Shown here one piece after another: positions 46,895 through 57,362 of a stretch of 64,000 nucleotides of DNA. The stretch covers positions 22,703 through 86,702 of the forward strand of contig MNCI01002024.1 in assembly GCA_015680685.1 (NCBI GenBank), given 5' to 3'. The DNA comes from Gnetum montanum. Lineage: Eukaryota > Streptophyta > Gnetopsida > Gnetales > Gnetaceae. The translations under genes were made by a program, and so were the position numbers. Below the pieces are notes generated by a model, which worked only from the letters and a program-made list of their open reading frames with translations, ran no database searches and was not told the origin of the DNA. Each line of letters begins with the position of its first letter. The first letter of the stretch is position 1.

Positions 46895-49613
46895 TCATGT
46901 GGTAGCATATCTAACCTTAGTGATAGTCTTGCTTGGATCATTCGGAGATGTATCTTCATCTAGACTTGAAGGTATTTCCATTTTAAGGGATCCAAATGTA
47001 TTTGCTTCTTCTTCTTGATTTTCTATTTTAATTCCCAAGTCTCCATGTTTAATATCATTTTCTGGTGTATAATCAAAGTGTAAGATATATGTATCTAAGT
47101 CATCTGTTTGGTCTATTTTCTTAAGTCTTAAACTAATAAGTAGATCAGTTGCCTCCATGCATCTTTGAAACAATTTTATAGTCTCATTTTCAAGCCACTA
47201 GGTATCTTCTGGTTTAGTGGCTACTACGTAGGCTAGTTTCTATTCACACACTTGGTTCTTAGCTTTATTGTGGGTTGTGTTAATATTTTGACTTTCTAGC
47301 CCACAACTGCACCATTTACTATTAGTGATGCATAGATTTTTCTATCTCTCCACAATGATAAGTTCATTGTTTATGTCTTGTGTTGGAGTGGTGATGGTTG
47401 TTGGCTTTTGTATATGATTAGGAGGCATTATTCTAGCAAGGAAGGGTGTTGCACCAAATGGGCCTTATGTTGGTTTTGATGTGGTAGTAGGTCTACTTAT
47501 TTTATGGTTATGTGAGGAAACTACCCTAAAGAAAGGATGTTTCCTAGGTTGTGGTTGAGATCTAGCGTTATCATTTTCATGTATGTTCATAGTGGCATTC
47601 TTTCATTAATATTGTGGTGTTGAACCTTCTTGTGTTGTTGATGGTGACATATGGTGGAGGGAAGTATAAGAATATTGAGGATATGATGGAGGATGAGAGG
47701 TGTGAGGTGGTGATTATTCAGAAGATGTCGCAGGTCAATGATATTTGGGAGAGTGGTAGTAGTAATTTGAAGTAGAGGAAGTAGAACTAGTTGGGGAAAT
47801 AGGTTGTTAAACATAATATCCATATGAGTTCAGCTAGTAGTAATGGTAGGGATGGTTTGATGATGGCCTCCCCCACAACTGTGGGTTTTGCCACTATGGT
47901 TGATAGTAGTTTTGAGGTTGATAAGAAGTCCCACTAGGATAGTATGGTTGGTTGTAGGATTGTCTATAATTACCTTGTGAGAAAGGTAATTTCCTAGGCA
48001 TTTTCTTTTGTGCAAACTTGGGATTCAATGCAAAAGCCCAATACTCATGTAGATATAACATGACTGGGCAATAGCCCTTCGGATGGTCAAATATGCAAAT
48101 GTCACATCCATCATCTTCTTCAGTGGTTGAGTCTCTAGCCTCTTTTTCTATAGCCATTTTCCCTTTCTACCAATTAGTGCTCTTACCTATTTCTTGGTCC
48201 CTTTTCCTCATTTTGTTGTGGTCACTTGATTTGTTTTGCATGACTCTCTCCTCTACGATTTCTATGCAAGTTTTAACTTTCTCATTTATCCATTTCGCCA
48301 ACTTATCCAACTTTGCTTCAAGCTCATTGATAAACTTTTGTATTAGATAGTTTTGTTGTGAAGTCACCTCATTGAGAGCTACCTCTTTTTCCTTATCATA
48401 GATATGAACCCTCTTCTTTTGAAGAGTTGGGTCCTAGTGATATTTCTTTACATTCTCTCATTTACATAGCTCTTCTTCTTCTTTTGCCACATGCTCAATT
48501 AGCTTTTGGATCTAATGGGTTCCTAGTTCATATAATTAACCTTGAGCATACATCCTAAAGGTCTCTCTCATTTGACTATGAAGCCCATCTATGATGTGGA
48601 AAAGTTGTTGTTCTTGAGAGAAACCATGACCTAGCCATCTGTTCAGTAGTGAATAGTATCTATCTAGGGCCATATCCAAGGGTATATGTTGTTCTTGTTT
48701 CCATCCTTGGATTTGTTTCCTTAGGTTAGACACCCTCGCATAGGTTTGGTATCTCTCGTTGAAGAGTTTTAACATTGTGGACCACCAACGAATTGAATTT
48801 GGTTTCAACGATCTATACCACACTTTGGCTTTGTCTATTAGTGTTCTATGAAAGAGTTTAAGCTTTTTCCACCTACTTTCAATGTTTTGTANTGAAAGAG
48901 TTTAAGCTTTTTCCACCTACTTTCAATGTTTTGTAAAATGCAAGCATCATGAAAGGCTTACAAATGATGTTGTGGATCAAAATTATAGCCTCCCACAAAT
49001 TTAGGGATGTTATTCATATGAAGCCTTTTAATGCAACTTTCCTTACGATGCTTGGGGGTATTTTAACTACCTCTATGATATGTGTCATGCTCGTAATGGC
49101 CAACAAGGATTCACTATCATCAGACATGTCATGGTGAAAATTTCCATTTCTATTTGTTTAATTGAGATGATTTTGTCTATGTTTATTTTGATGTCTTTGA
49201 TTTTGCCCTTGGGTTCAATTTCTATCCTTATTTCAACCCCATAGTGGAGCTCAATCTCTATACCTATGTTCATCTTTATCAAAACTAGATGTTGAAGAGA
49301 AAGAGGAAGATGAGGCACTGGGAGAATCACTATGGCTTCTATAGTTCTCCCCATGATCCCTTGATTTATCTTATTTAGGTTTAGAGGAGGTCCTAGGCCT
49401 TCAAGCCCTCCTTGATCTAAGACTTACTCCATCTCCTCTAGGATTTTCTACATTAGTTGAATATAGTTTTTAAGTGTAGTAAGGGTCTAAATAAGCATAG
49501 GAAACCCCTGCTTGAGGTTGTTCACTCCAATTTTCTTTAGTATAGATCCTATCATTTCTCCTATGAGTGCTTTCATCATATGATGTAGTCTTGGTCCTAT
49601 GTGAAGAAGACAT
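46895..49613 (-). pseudogene. gag of element M2 (family A), best preserved copy
   Basis: Starts at 49613 on the minus strand (MSSSHRTKTTSYD). The Gag core is open at 48823-48536 (WYRSLKPNSIRWWSTMLKLF, YARVSNLRKQIQGWKQEQ, LDMALDRYYSLLNR, IIDGLHSQMRETFRMYAQG). The coiled segment is open at 48367-48167 (LEAKLDKLAKWINEKVKT). At 48157-47894 the zinc knuckle is intact, CDICIFDHPKGYC, spacing C-x2-C-x3-H-x4-C as in Athila Gag. A Tyr/Gln/Asn-Pro rich stretch follows. The C-terminal domain lies at 47173-46895, ending VRYATT. Remaining breaks are single stops or frameshifts. A 43-bp duplication around an N at 48849-48935 falls in the core and is probably an assembly fault. Confidence 0.85.
48849..48935. 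other. 43-bp exact duplication around a single N: probable assembly artefact
   Basis: 48849-48891 equals 48893-48935, with N at 48892. Same pattern as 7278-7368. Removing one copy restores collinearity with other gag copies. Confidence 0.8.
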
Positions 49614-49726
49614 GATTTTACCTAATAATGTGTGTGACTTAAAATATTAATATTTTCTAAGAGATAGATCGTTAATACCTTTACAATGATCGTGTATAAT
49701 ATAACTAATCTAGATAACTAGCACCA

Positions 49727-49744
49727 TCCCTAGCAACGATGCCA
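49727..49744 (-). other. primer-binding site of M2 (best preserved)
   Basis: The minus strand reads TGGCATCGTTGCTAGGGA, which differs from the Athila-type tRNA-Asp PBS TGGCGCCGTTGCCGGGGA at four of 18 positions, all transitions. One base from the LTR end. Confidence 0.7.
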
Positions 49745-49745
49745 A

Positions 49746-50734
49746 TGATGAGCGACAAGGTACCACTATGTCCAACTATATGAATCACAAGCATTCACTC
49801 ACAATCCGGTCGAATTCTATGGATGGGACTAGTTGTGGCATCTAGATCATTATGTCTCACAGTTCACTATCTTCCCACTTGGACTAGTGGTAGCTTTGTC
49901 ACATATGGTTTAGTCCAAAGTGAGGCATATGATAATTGATGTTGTTTTAGCTTTATGCTACTCCTAATGACAACAAAGAAATCAATTATTTAAACTAATT
50001 AATAATGGAAAGTAAGTCTAAACTAGCCTATGGGTGATGAGTGTTCATTCCCAGCTTGTTATACATGTCTTAAACCCACACATCCACTACTGGGATTACC
50101 AAGCGCTATGCTACTAGGCAAACCAAGCAATAACATTTCTTAGATTACCAAGCAAATATGTGTTTACACTCAAAAATGGTCACACTCATTCTACCAATTC
50201 ATTAATATGCATGGAAATGTAAATATTAATTAAGTACATGAAAAGTAAATTACATGGAAAGTAAATCTAATCTAAGTCAAAGTACTGTAATGAATAAGAA
50301 TCAATCTTGATCTTATTACCGTTCATGGAATGTGTCCAAGTACATTGCCACTCAAATAAGACACCATAAAACTGACTCAAATCCACACTATGGGCACTCA
50401 CTAGCTATTCTCTAAGACTACGAAATAAAACTGCAAGAGTTCGACTACTCTATTAACTAATTGACTCCCAAACCATGTGTCCAAGTGTTATATTTATAGG
50501 ATGGCACACATCCCCCTATATCATATATTCGAGAATGTAGCATGTGATCTAATATTGGAGCTAAGATATTGGAGCCAAGATATCAAACCTAAGATATCAA
50601 AGCCAAGATATGGGAGCTAAGATATTTTAGCTAGCCAAAAATTGATTTTTTGTCAAACAAATGCAATATAGCATCAACGATATCGCAAATGCGATGTAGC
50701 ATCAATGATATCCTAGCCAATGGATGATTCATCA
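49746..50734 (-). repeat. 5' LTR of M2, family A, minus strand
   Basis: 989 bp. On the minus strand it starts TGATGAATCATCCATTGG at 50734 and ends CGCTCATCA at 49746. It has GATATC-type U3 repeats at 50565-50640 and a TATA box near 50500. The flank right of it, CTATT (50735-50739), matches CTATT at 4442-4446. Confidence 0.85.
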
Positions 50735-51043
50735 CTATTCATGAAATGTGTCAAGGTATAGTGCCACTAGAATAAGATTTCGTACAATTGACTCAAATCT
50801 ACGATGTAGGCACTCACTGATTGTTTACTAAGATTACGAGAGAAAACTACAAGGGTTATGCTACACTATTGATCAAAATGGTGCCTCTATATGAAGGGTG
50901 TGTCCATATATATAGGCTTCAGGTTACTTAGTTTCAACATATATGCATTAATGCATCCAAGGATGCATTGACGACCATGCATTGATGGAGTTGCATTGAT
51001 GAGGATGAATCGATGTAGCTACCCGTTCTATGGTGCTTCATCA
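50735..51043 (-). repeat. B-family LTR, first part, minus strand
   Basis: Starts on the minus strand at 51043 with TGATGAAGCACC. It contains GATGCATTGATG-type repeats, a TATATATA region near 50910 and the CACTCACTGATTGT block. It is the missing half of the LTR at 3866-4446; its outer border at 51043/51044 is where the B element meets the RPSA flank. Confidence 0.8.
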
Positions 51044-51553
51044 TATGTTAATCAACAAAGTGACAATACTCTTGATTTGGAAATTCTAAGTTATGGGGTT
51101 CAATTTTGGTGAGCAATACTGACTTATATAGTTTGAATTTGACTATATATCTTGGAGGTAAATATTATTAAAAAAAAAAATTTAGGTACCAATACTATCC
51201 CTTCGTTATTGCCCCCATTTTTCAAAAATGCTACCAAAAGGTGATCCAGAAACTACCACTTGGATTTGGAACTTACATGACCTTGGTTTAATATAAGGTT
51301 GTGTGTGTTTCATGGAAACACTTATTGGAACATATAGTCACCCTATGCCTATGACCTCAAATGCTCCAGCAACTCCCAACTGTCATTTGAGTTTGGATGG
51401 TGTTTCTAGTGGACAAGAAACTCAACTTTCATTTTAGGACTGTGCCCAATGGTCATGAAGTTTTTGATGTAGTCAACCTTCACTAATGCGCCTACATTAC
51501 ACAGGTGTTCCCCTGCTAATGTGCCTTGGTTTGGCATGTGCCTAAATATACAT
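51044..51553. repeat. flank with unoccupied C insertion site
   Basis: Non-coding sequence whose paralogue is split at 22116-22306 and 41042-41364. The unoccupied target of the C element is at about 51229-51233 (CTACC). No coding potential seen. Confidence 0.8.
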
Positions 51554-51892
51554 GGGTCATGAAGCTTCAAACATGATAGACAAGCACTAGGGGGATTTCT
51601 CGCATTAAATTATAGTCTTTGTCCTAGGCTTGCTACTTACTGCCCAAAGCTAGTTACTAATCCCATAACAATAATGCAATTGAAAGTAGATTGGTCAACT
51701 TACACCCAAAAGGTCCTCCTTTGACATTCCTGTGTTGACAACAACATCTTCACCCTCTTACACTGAGTAGATGAGACCTCCTTTGTCATTGGTTTTAGGA
51801 ATTACGGTTTAATATTGCATATTTTCTACTTGTGTATTATATTTATTATTTATCATAGAAGTATATGTAGTCAAAAAGTTTTTGTTTATTAG

Positions 51893-51960
51893 TGAGGCAT
51901 TGTTTAGTTGGGTAAAGAATATAGCTTGTGGTTTATAAGTCACAAGTTTAATTCTAATGG
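51893..51960 (+). repeat. tRNA-like SINE head, decayed
   Basis: Box A-like TTAGTTGGGTA at 51904-51914 and box B-like GTTTAATTC at 51946-51954 are spaced about as in a tRNA or tRNA-derived SINE. Too decayed to fold as a tRNA gene. Confidence 0.35.
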
Positions 51961-52312
51961 GTGTGTTGATTTAATCTATGGTGACATGTTATGTTTTGCT
52001 TAAGTTCTATGAAAGTTTCATGTTGTCTATATATTATGGAGTGCATATACTCCTAAGGGTGCTTTTGAACAAGGGCAAGACTTAATTCTTTTCCTACCCT
52101 AGAAGGGAGGTTTTTTAGGATTGGTTGTAAGGATGAAAACCTAAAAAGGCATTTTAAAGACCATTGTACTTTTTCTTTAGACTTTCTCTTCGTTGAACTA
52201 ATGTACCTTGAATTATTTCAATATTAGTTTGGTCCATACAATACCTTCATGTAATAAAGTAATCCATTGTGGGGTGATGTTGCCTTCTAATAGATGCTTA
52301 GGGTTGATGTTA

Positions 52313-52375
52313 GGAAGTTCAAGTGGTTACCTCATTGTCCTATTAGGTAAGAGGTTGTTAGTTTGAATCACACTT
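52313..52375 (+). repeat. second tRNA-like SINE head
   Basis: Box A-like GTTCAAGTGG near 52317-52326 and box B-like GTTTGAATC at 52361-52369, with RNA polymerase III-like spacing. No intact tRNA cloverleaf, so a SINE or tRNA pseudogene. Confidence 0.4.
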
Positions 52376-52498
52376 CAAACATCATTATATTCCTCTATAA
52401 ATTTTCTTCACAAACAATTTTCCATTCAAAATCCATTAATTTTACAAGGCACCTAGGGGTGAGTAGGATACTAGTGAAGTAGCCTCATGGTGGGATAC

Positions 52499-53542
52499 TG
52501 TCACGACCCTTTGAGCTTCCGATGCCAAGGCTCATGTGCAAGCGTGCACAAGCTATGGTTGGTCCACACTCGGGGTGTGGAAAGTCATCTGTTCCCTACA
52601 GATGCATGTAGAGCACACGCGTAGCAAGTGCGCTAGGTAACTAGAGTTACCTAAATAGATAGAGCCAAGGGCGACGCATGCAAAGAGGCTGTAGATGGAC
52701 ACAGTGCATGCACATTTGTTACCGTTGGGTGCGGCACATGTGAGGGGCTACGTCTGGAGGCATCCAGACGTAGCGCATGCACACTTGCTATGGCCAGATT
52801 GGGCAATGCAGAAATTAGAACTACATGGCCCTGATTTTATGATGCTTGTAGATATGTAGGCAACCAAGATTGGATGTCTTAGTGTGGTGCCACGACTAGC
52901 GGGGAGCCATGCCACGACTGGGAATGCCCATGCCTATTAGAAGTACTGGTGTACCTTTGATGAACAAGAGGTAGCGCACTAGGTACGAGAGTGTACTAGT
53001 AAGGTCGGGAATGCCTGTACCTATCAGAGGTGTTGGCGCATCTCTGATGAACTGTTGTAAGCTACAGGAAGTAGCGCCAGTTACTGGAGTACTGGCAAGG
53101 TTGGGAATGCCCGTGCCTAAAGACAAGGTGTTGATGCACCTCTGGGATAATTGTTGTAAGCTATTGGGTGTAACGCCAATTACGAGAGTGTACTGGCAAG
53201 GCCGGGAATGCCCGTGCCTATCAGAGGTGTTGGTACACCTCTGGAACAATTGTTGTAAGCTACAGGATGTAGTGCTAGTTACAGGAGTGAGACTGGGAGT
53301 GTCCGTGTCTATAAACTTGAGGTGTTGGCGCACCTCTGGTACATGTTGTTGTACTATACCTTTGTGAATAAAGGTTGGGATTTTCCCTATAAGTGTGTTT
53401 CCTTGTTTATGAGCATTGTTGTGTTCATTGCGAGTAGTTGGCTAGGTGTGGGGGCACTTAGCGCTAATTTTCTTGCGATTCACCATACTATTGTATAGTG
53501 GATTCCATCTCCACTACTATGTGGGTAGGTGTTATGGTAACA
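52499..53542 (+). mobile_element. candidate solo LTR of another family
   Basis: Begins TGTCACGACCC, a common plant LTR start, and could end GGTAACA at 53542. AATAAAGG near 53367 would serve polyadenylation. GC content is visibly higher than the surroundings. It holds the tandem repeat at 52920-53352. No target duplication found (GATAC before, ACCCT after), so limits and nature are uncertain. Confidence 0.35.
52920..53352 (+). repeat. 90-100-bp tandem repeat, five units
   Basis: Units start with GGGAATGCCCGTGCC at 52920, 53007, 53103, 53204 and 53295 (last unit partial). Each contains AGAGGTGTTGGCGCACCTCTG, an inverted repeat AGAGGTG/CACCTCT, and most the block TTGTTGTAAGCTACAGG. The longest ORFs here (145 and 118 codons, both strands) follow the repeat period and are not credible genes. 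Confidence 0.85.
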
Positions 53543-54009
53543 ACCCTAAGTTTCCTTACCTTATAAAAAAAGAAAAATGAGGAAAAAGAAAAAGAAGGAA
53601 AAAAAAAATGAATTTCATAGGCAAAGCTTGAACCCTCGAACTATTTACAGCCAAACTATTTTAACGAGTCATCAACCCAATATTCTTCCAACTTTGACGA
53701 AATATTGGCAGGAACTATATTTTGATAATACATTGTTAGTATTATCTTCATTTTCAATTCCAAAACCACTTCCGCTGAAATAATTTTTATTAATGTTTTT
53801 TTAAAAACCGTAGAATACCTAGGAACTAGCAATACATCCAGGTCGAATCGTGAAATTCCGAAAACCTAGCATCCTAGGGCAAACAATTATTCGGATACAT
53901 AAACGCAAACCCGTGGTTAGGGTTTTATCAACGCAAGACAAAGGGAAGGAAGCAGAGTTTGCCGACTGCCGAGAAGCTCAGGTTTACAGGGCAGTGTTTG
54001 GCGAGCACC
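53543..54009 (+). promoter_or_regulatory. RPSA promoter and 5' UTR
   Basis: Only about 470 bp between the last repeat and the RPSA start. It contains a telo-box (reverse of AAACCCTAA) at 53917-53925, typical of plant ribosomal-protein promoters, about 85 bp before the start codon. No clear TATA box. A and B/D/C elements have not inserted between this point and the gene. Confidence 0.55.
53917..53925 (+). promoter_or_regulatory. telo-box
   Basis: TTAGGGTTT, the reverse complement of the AAACCCTAA motif that coordinates plant translation-machinery genes. A second one lies in intron 1. Confidence 0.7.
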
Positions 54010-56037
54010 ATGGCGAAGATTTTGACTCAGAAAGAGGAAGATATTCAAATGATGCTTGCTGCCGATGTGCACATCGGCACCAAAAATTGTGATTTTCAGA
54101 TGGAGCGATACGTTTACGCTAGGCGTTCGGACGGTATGAACCCAATTTTAGGGGTTTTCCTTCTCTGTTAGGGTTTTAGTGTCTTTGGATTTTGGTTGCT
54201 GAACGCCTGACTTTGTTTCTACTGCGCAATCCTTTTACCGTATATGCGCTGCCTGTGCATTTGAGTTATTTAGCTGCCAATTTGTTTATTTATTTGATTG
54301 TTTTTCACACATTCGACGATTTGGTGTGTCTCTGTTATATTCCGGTTGATAGAAGTCTCAGCGGATTCATGATTTCTGGGTAATATAAATTTGTTTCGAA
54401 GTCTGCCTCTATTTTCAGTTGGATCTGGAAAAGCCCTGTTTATGGAGTTTTCCGGGGAAGGTTTTGTATTATTAAAACATTTATCCTACAGAAAAATCAA
54501 CTGGGAGCGATAGATTCGGAGTCTTAGGTAGAGTTAATGCAGCAATAGAGTTGAAACATGATTCTTTCAAAACTTCTAAGTTTGTTTGAAACTTAGCAAT
54601 CAAAATACGTCGCTATAAGTTTCGGGAGCATATAAAATACTGTATACTTTTTCCATTTTTCAGGGATTTACATCATCAATTTAAATAAAACTTTGGAGAA
54701 GCTAATGCTTGCTGCAAGAGTAATTGCTGCCATCGAAAACCCACAGGACATTATTGTTCAGTCTGCAAGGCCCTATGGGCAGCGTGCTGTTCTTAAGTTT
54801 GCACATTACACTGGAGCTCATGCCATTGCAGGTAGGCACACACCCGGGACTTTCACGAACCAAATGCAGACGTCGTTCAATGAGCCTCGTCTGCTGATCC
54901 TCACTGACCCACGAACTGATCATCAGGTTCTTTAACTACTGTTAAATATTTTCTGATTTTTCGGTTAGGTATAAGTTTTGATAATCGCTTTCTAATTCGT
55001 TATTTTGTTTACATGCTTGGTATTAGCCGATTAGAGAATCATCGCTTGGAAATATTCCAACAATTGCTTTTTGCGATACTGATTCTCCGATGAGGTATGT
55101 CGACATTGGCATTCCCGCAAATAACAAGGGAGCTCACAGCATTGGTTGTCTGTACTGGATGCTGGCCAGGATGGTGTTGCAGATGCGTGGATCAATCCTT
55201 CCTGGGCACAAGTGGGACATAATGGTAACTAGTTTGACATTTTTTCCCAGGTGTTGTTATGTGTACAATTTTCAAGTATTTGTTTGAAGTGTCATTTTTT
55301 GTGCTTAAACCGTCATTTATGCCAACGTTAACATGATTCTTTATTTGGCAGGTGGACCTCTTCTTCTACAGAGACCCTGAAGAGGCGAAGAAACACGAAG
55401 AGGAAGAGGCAGCTGCACCTGTGGCTGAGTATGCCCCTGATTATCCCCAGCCTGCAATTGGAATGGATCACTGGAACACTGATGGTGCTGATGCCCATTG
55501 GCCAATAGCTGATGCTGGTGCTATTCCTGTCGTTCCTCCATCCACCATTCCCGTTGCTGATTGGGGTGCACCTGCAGGTGATCATATTTTCTATTTCATT
55601 TGCAAAACCTATTAATATGGTTCTAGTTGGTCAGACTTGTGAGCTATATCTCATGCCGAGATGTTCAATTTGAAAACTTTTTTCTCAATTTCTAAGGAAA
55701 TTTCTGTCAAAAAATGCTGAAATTTGGTGTGAAATTTCATGAAATATGATGCTCTATTTATGGATCAAAGACATAAGATTGATCTGCCAGTTTCAAATTT
55801 AACATTTATGCGTTATCAAAGACATAAAATTGATGTGTCAGTTTTAAGTTTAACATTTATGTTTTATGTGTTATAGCTCAAGAAACTGAGGGCTGGGATG
55901 AAGCGGCAGCTCCTCCGATCCCTCCGGCAGCTTCTCCGATGCCTCCGGCAGCTATTCCAAATATCCCAGTTGTTGGAATGCCAAGTTGGGCTGAATCTGG
56001 TGCACCTCAATCAACTTGGGCCCCTGATAATGAGTAG
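54010..56037 (+). CDS. RPSA: 40S ribosomal protein SA (uS2, p40)
   Basis: Cytosolic small-subunit ribosomal protein needed for 40S assembly and 20S pre-rRNA processing. Five exons: 54010-54133, 54664-54926, 55027-55224, 55352-55577, 55877-56037; 972 nt, 323 residues, all introns GT-AG, phases consistent. The start is chosen because CACCATGGCG is the first in-frame ATG and a good plant context; the protein begins [20 protein letters not shown]. Conserved uS2 landmarks: [108 protein letters not shown]. The acidic C-terminal tail (exons 4-5) has repeated D/E-W or W-A motifs (DHWN, DWGA, GWDE, SWAE) and ends TWAPDNE; exon 5 has two PPAA-P-MPPAA units. It is about 25 residues longer than the roughly 298-residue Arabidopsis protein, mostly in this tail. 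Intact, no stops; unlike everything around it. Certain as to family. Confidence 0.97.
54168..54176 (+). promoter_or_regulatory. telo-box in RPSA intron 1
   Basis: TTAGGGTTT 35 bp into intron 1 (54134-54663). First introns of plant ribosomal-protein genes often carry expression-enhancing elements; that it acts so here is inference. Confidence 0.5.
55764..55865 (+). repeat. 51-bp direct duplication at the end of RPSA intron 4
   Basis: Two units of 51 bp (55764-55814 and 55815-55865), each beginning ATCAAAGACATAA and ending TTTAACATTTATG plus 3-4 bases, just upstream of the acceptor TTATAG at 55876. The T-rich part in each unit may give two branch-point/polypyrimidine candidates. Confidence 0.85.
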
Positions 56038-57362
56038 AAATTTTAGATTGTTGTAACAAATTTTTGTTTGAAACTAGGAGAGGAGGATTTTTTTTTCTCT
56101 AGATTATTTCTGTAGTGGATGAGACAAGTCTTTTAAGTTAATTTCCGAATTCAGGTTTTTGTTCGAATGGGCCTTTCGTGATTTGGTCACCGGATTTGAA
56201 ATTTTCATAGCTTAATTACCAACTAAATTGAAAATTGAATATGTTATATGTTTTTGAAAATTTTGAGATGTTCTAAGTGAATTTCTGAAGCACAAAATTT
56301 CCTTTGCACTTGAATGGAAGGGTTTTGATTCATTTCTTTTACAATGTGTGTTTTATCATAATTGCCATCCAGATGTTAACCAGAATCAATATAAAATGAA
56401 ATGTAATGTTCAATCTTTCTGTATGATCAACTATAACAGTATTTGGTTGATTTACCAGGACTCGTGTTCTTTGCTTTATACTGGATACGACTTGATAAAC
56501 AGTTCGAATTTATAGACGAATTTTCTGGGTCCGAATAACACTTTTGTAGTTTGATAATCATAACTCTTGTCTTTGTTATGGGCTTGGAGCAACAGAGTTT
56601 GTTCGAGTGATTGTCTGCTTCTGAGGGCATTCGTATTGTACATATTCACGGTGTTTAGCTGTGCATACGTTTCAAAATTACAATTTTACATTTCCGACGC
56701 AGGGACCTACGTTATCTACGGATTTTCACTTACCTGGGAGATGAGCATTTCATTGAGCCTCTGCTTGATGACTTTTTCGATTTATCTTTTTTAACGGTTC
56801 TGGGTCTTTTCGCCTGAATATATATGGGCATGCTTCTCTACAACTTATTGCAGGTTATTTAACATGAGCATAGCTGACCTGGTTGAGCTGATCGTTAGAA
56901 TAGGTGAAGAACCCGTCATTTTTAGAGTACCTCTGGCCGTTTTTAAAGAACCTTTAGTTATAAGGTTACAAGTTAATTATATTAATATACATCAGTGATA
57001 ACATTGTCGGCCTCTGCACATTCTGCCTGCCAATTGGTGTCTATGGTGTTTTCCCGTCTGAATACTTTTTCGATCTGAACGCTCTTTGGATTATCAGGTT
57101 TTGGGCACATAGTTCTTAATTGATTTTATTGTTTTCTGATACAAGCTACTGGAATAGTACTGATGGAATATACTTATTGGCAGTTAGAGGTTGGGTTAAT
57201 TGGGTTATTAGTATTAGCTAGATATCTAGCTACAGAAAATCATTGTCAAGTTCTATGGATGGATAAAGTCCCCAGCGATTACAATACAGGGTCTATTTAA
57301 TTTAATTTAATGTGAGAATTGTGAATTCTAACGTAACAATGGAAATTCTTGATTAATGTTGG
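56038..57362 (+). other. RPSA 3' UTR and downstream intergenic sequence
   Basis: 3' UTR starts at 56038. I find no AATAAA in the first 400 bases; AATATAAAATG at about 56390 is the nearest candidate. The remaining 900 bp have no recognisable gene or repeat. The 67-75 codon readings at 56427-56794 have no support. Confidence 0.5.

Larger units (their letters stand above)
51554..52498 (+). other. intergenic sequence with tRNA-like repeats
   Basis: No ORF or LTR signature recognised, apart from two tRNA-like segments listed separately. Mostly AT-rich, low-copy looking sequence. Confidence 0.4.

Noticed and set aside
52313-52375. tRNA gene
   Set aside because: Box A and box B are recognisable but acceptor and anticodon stems cannot be formed; better read as a SINE head or tRNA pseudogene.
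52896-53367. ORFs of 145 (minus) and 118 (plus) codons
   Set aside because: Both follow the tandem repeat unit on opposite strands; no known domain and no start context.
53959-54009. 17-codon N-terminal extension of RPSA
   Set aside because: The extension would begin at TTG, not ATG; the first in-frame ATG is 54010 with a good context and the family's N-terminus is short.
56427-56794. Possible second host gene downstream of RPSA
   Set aside because: Only short AT-rich ORFs without splice-consistent extension or recognisable motif.
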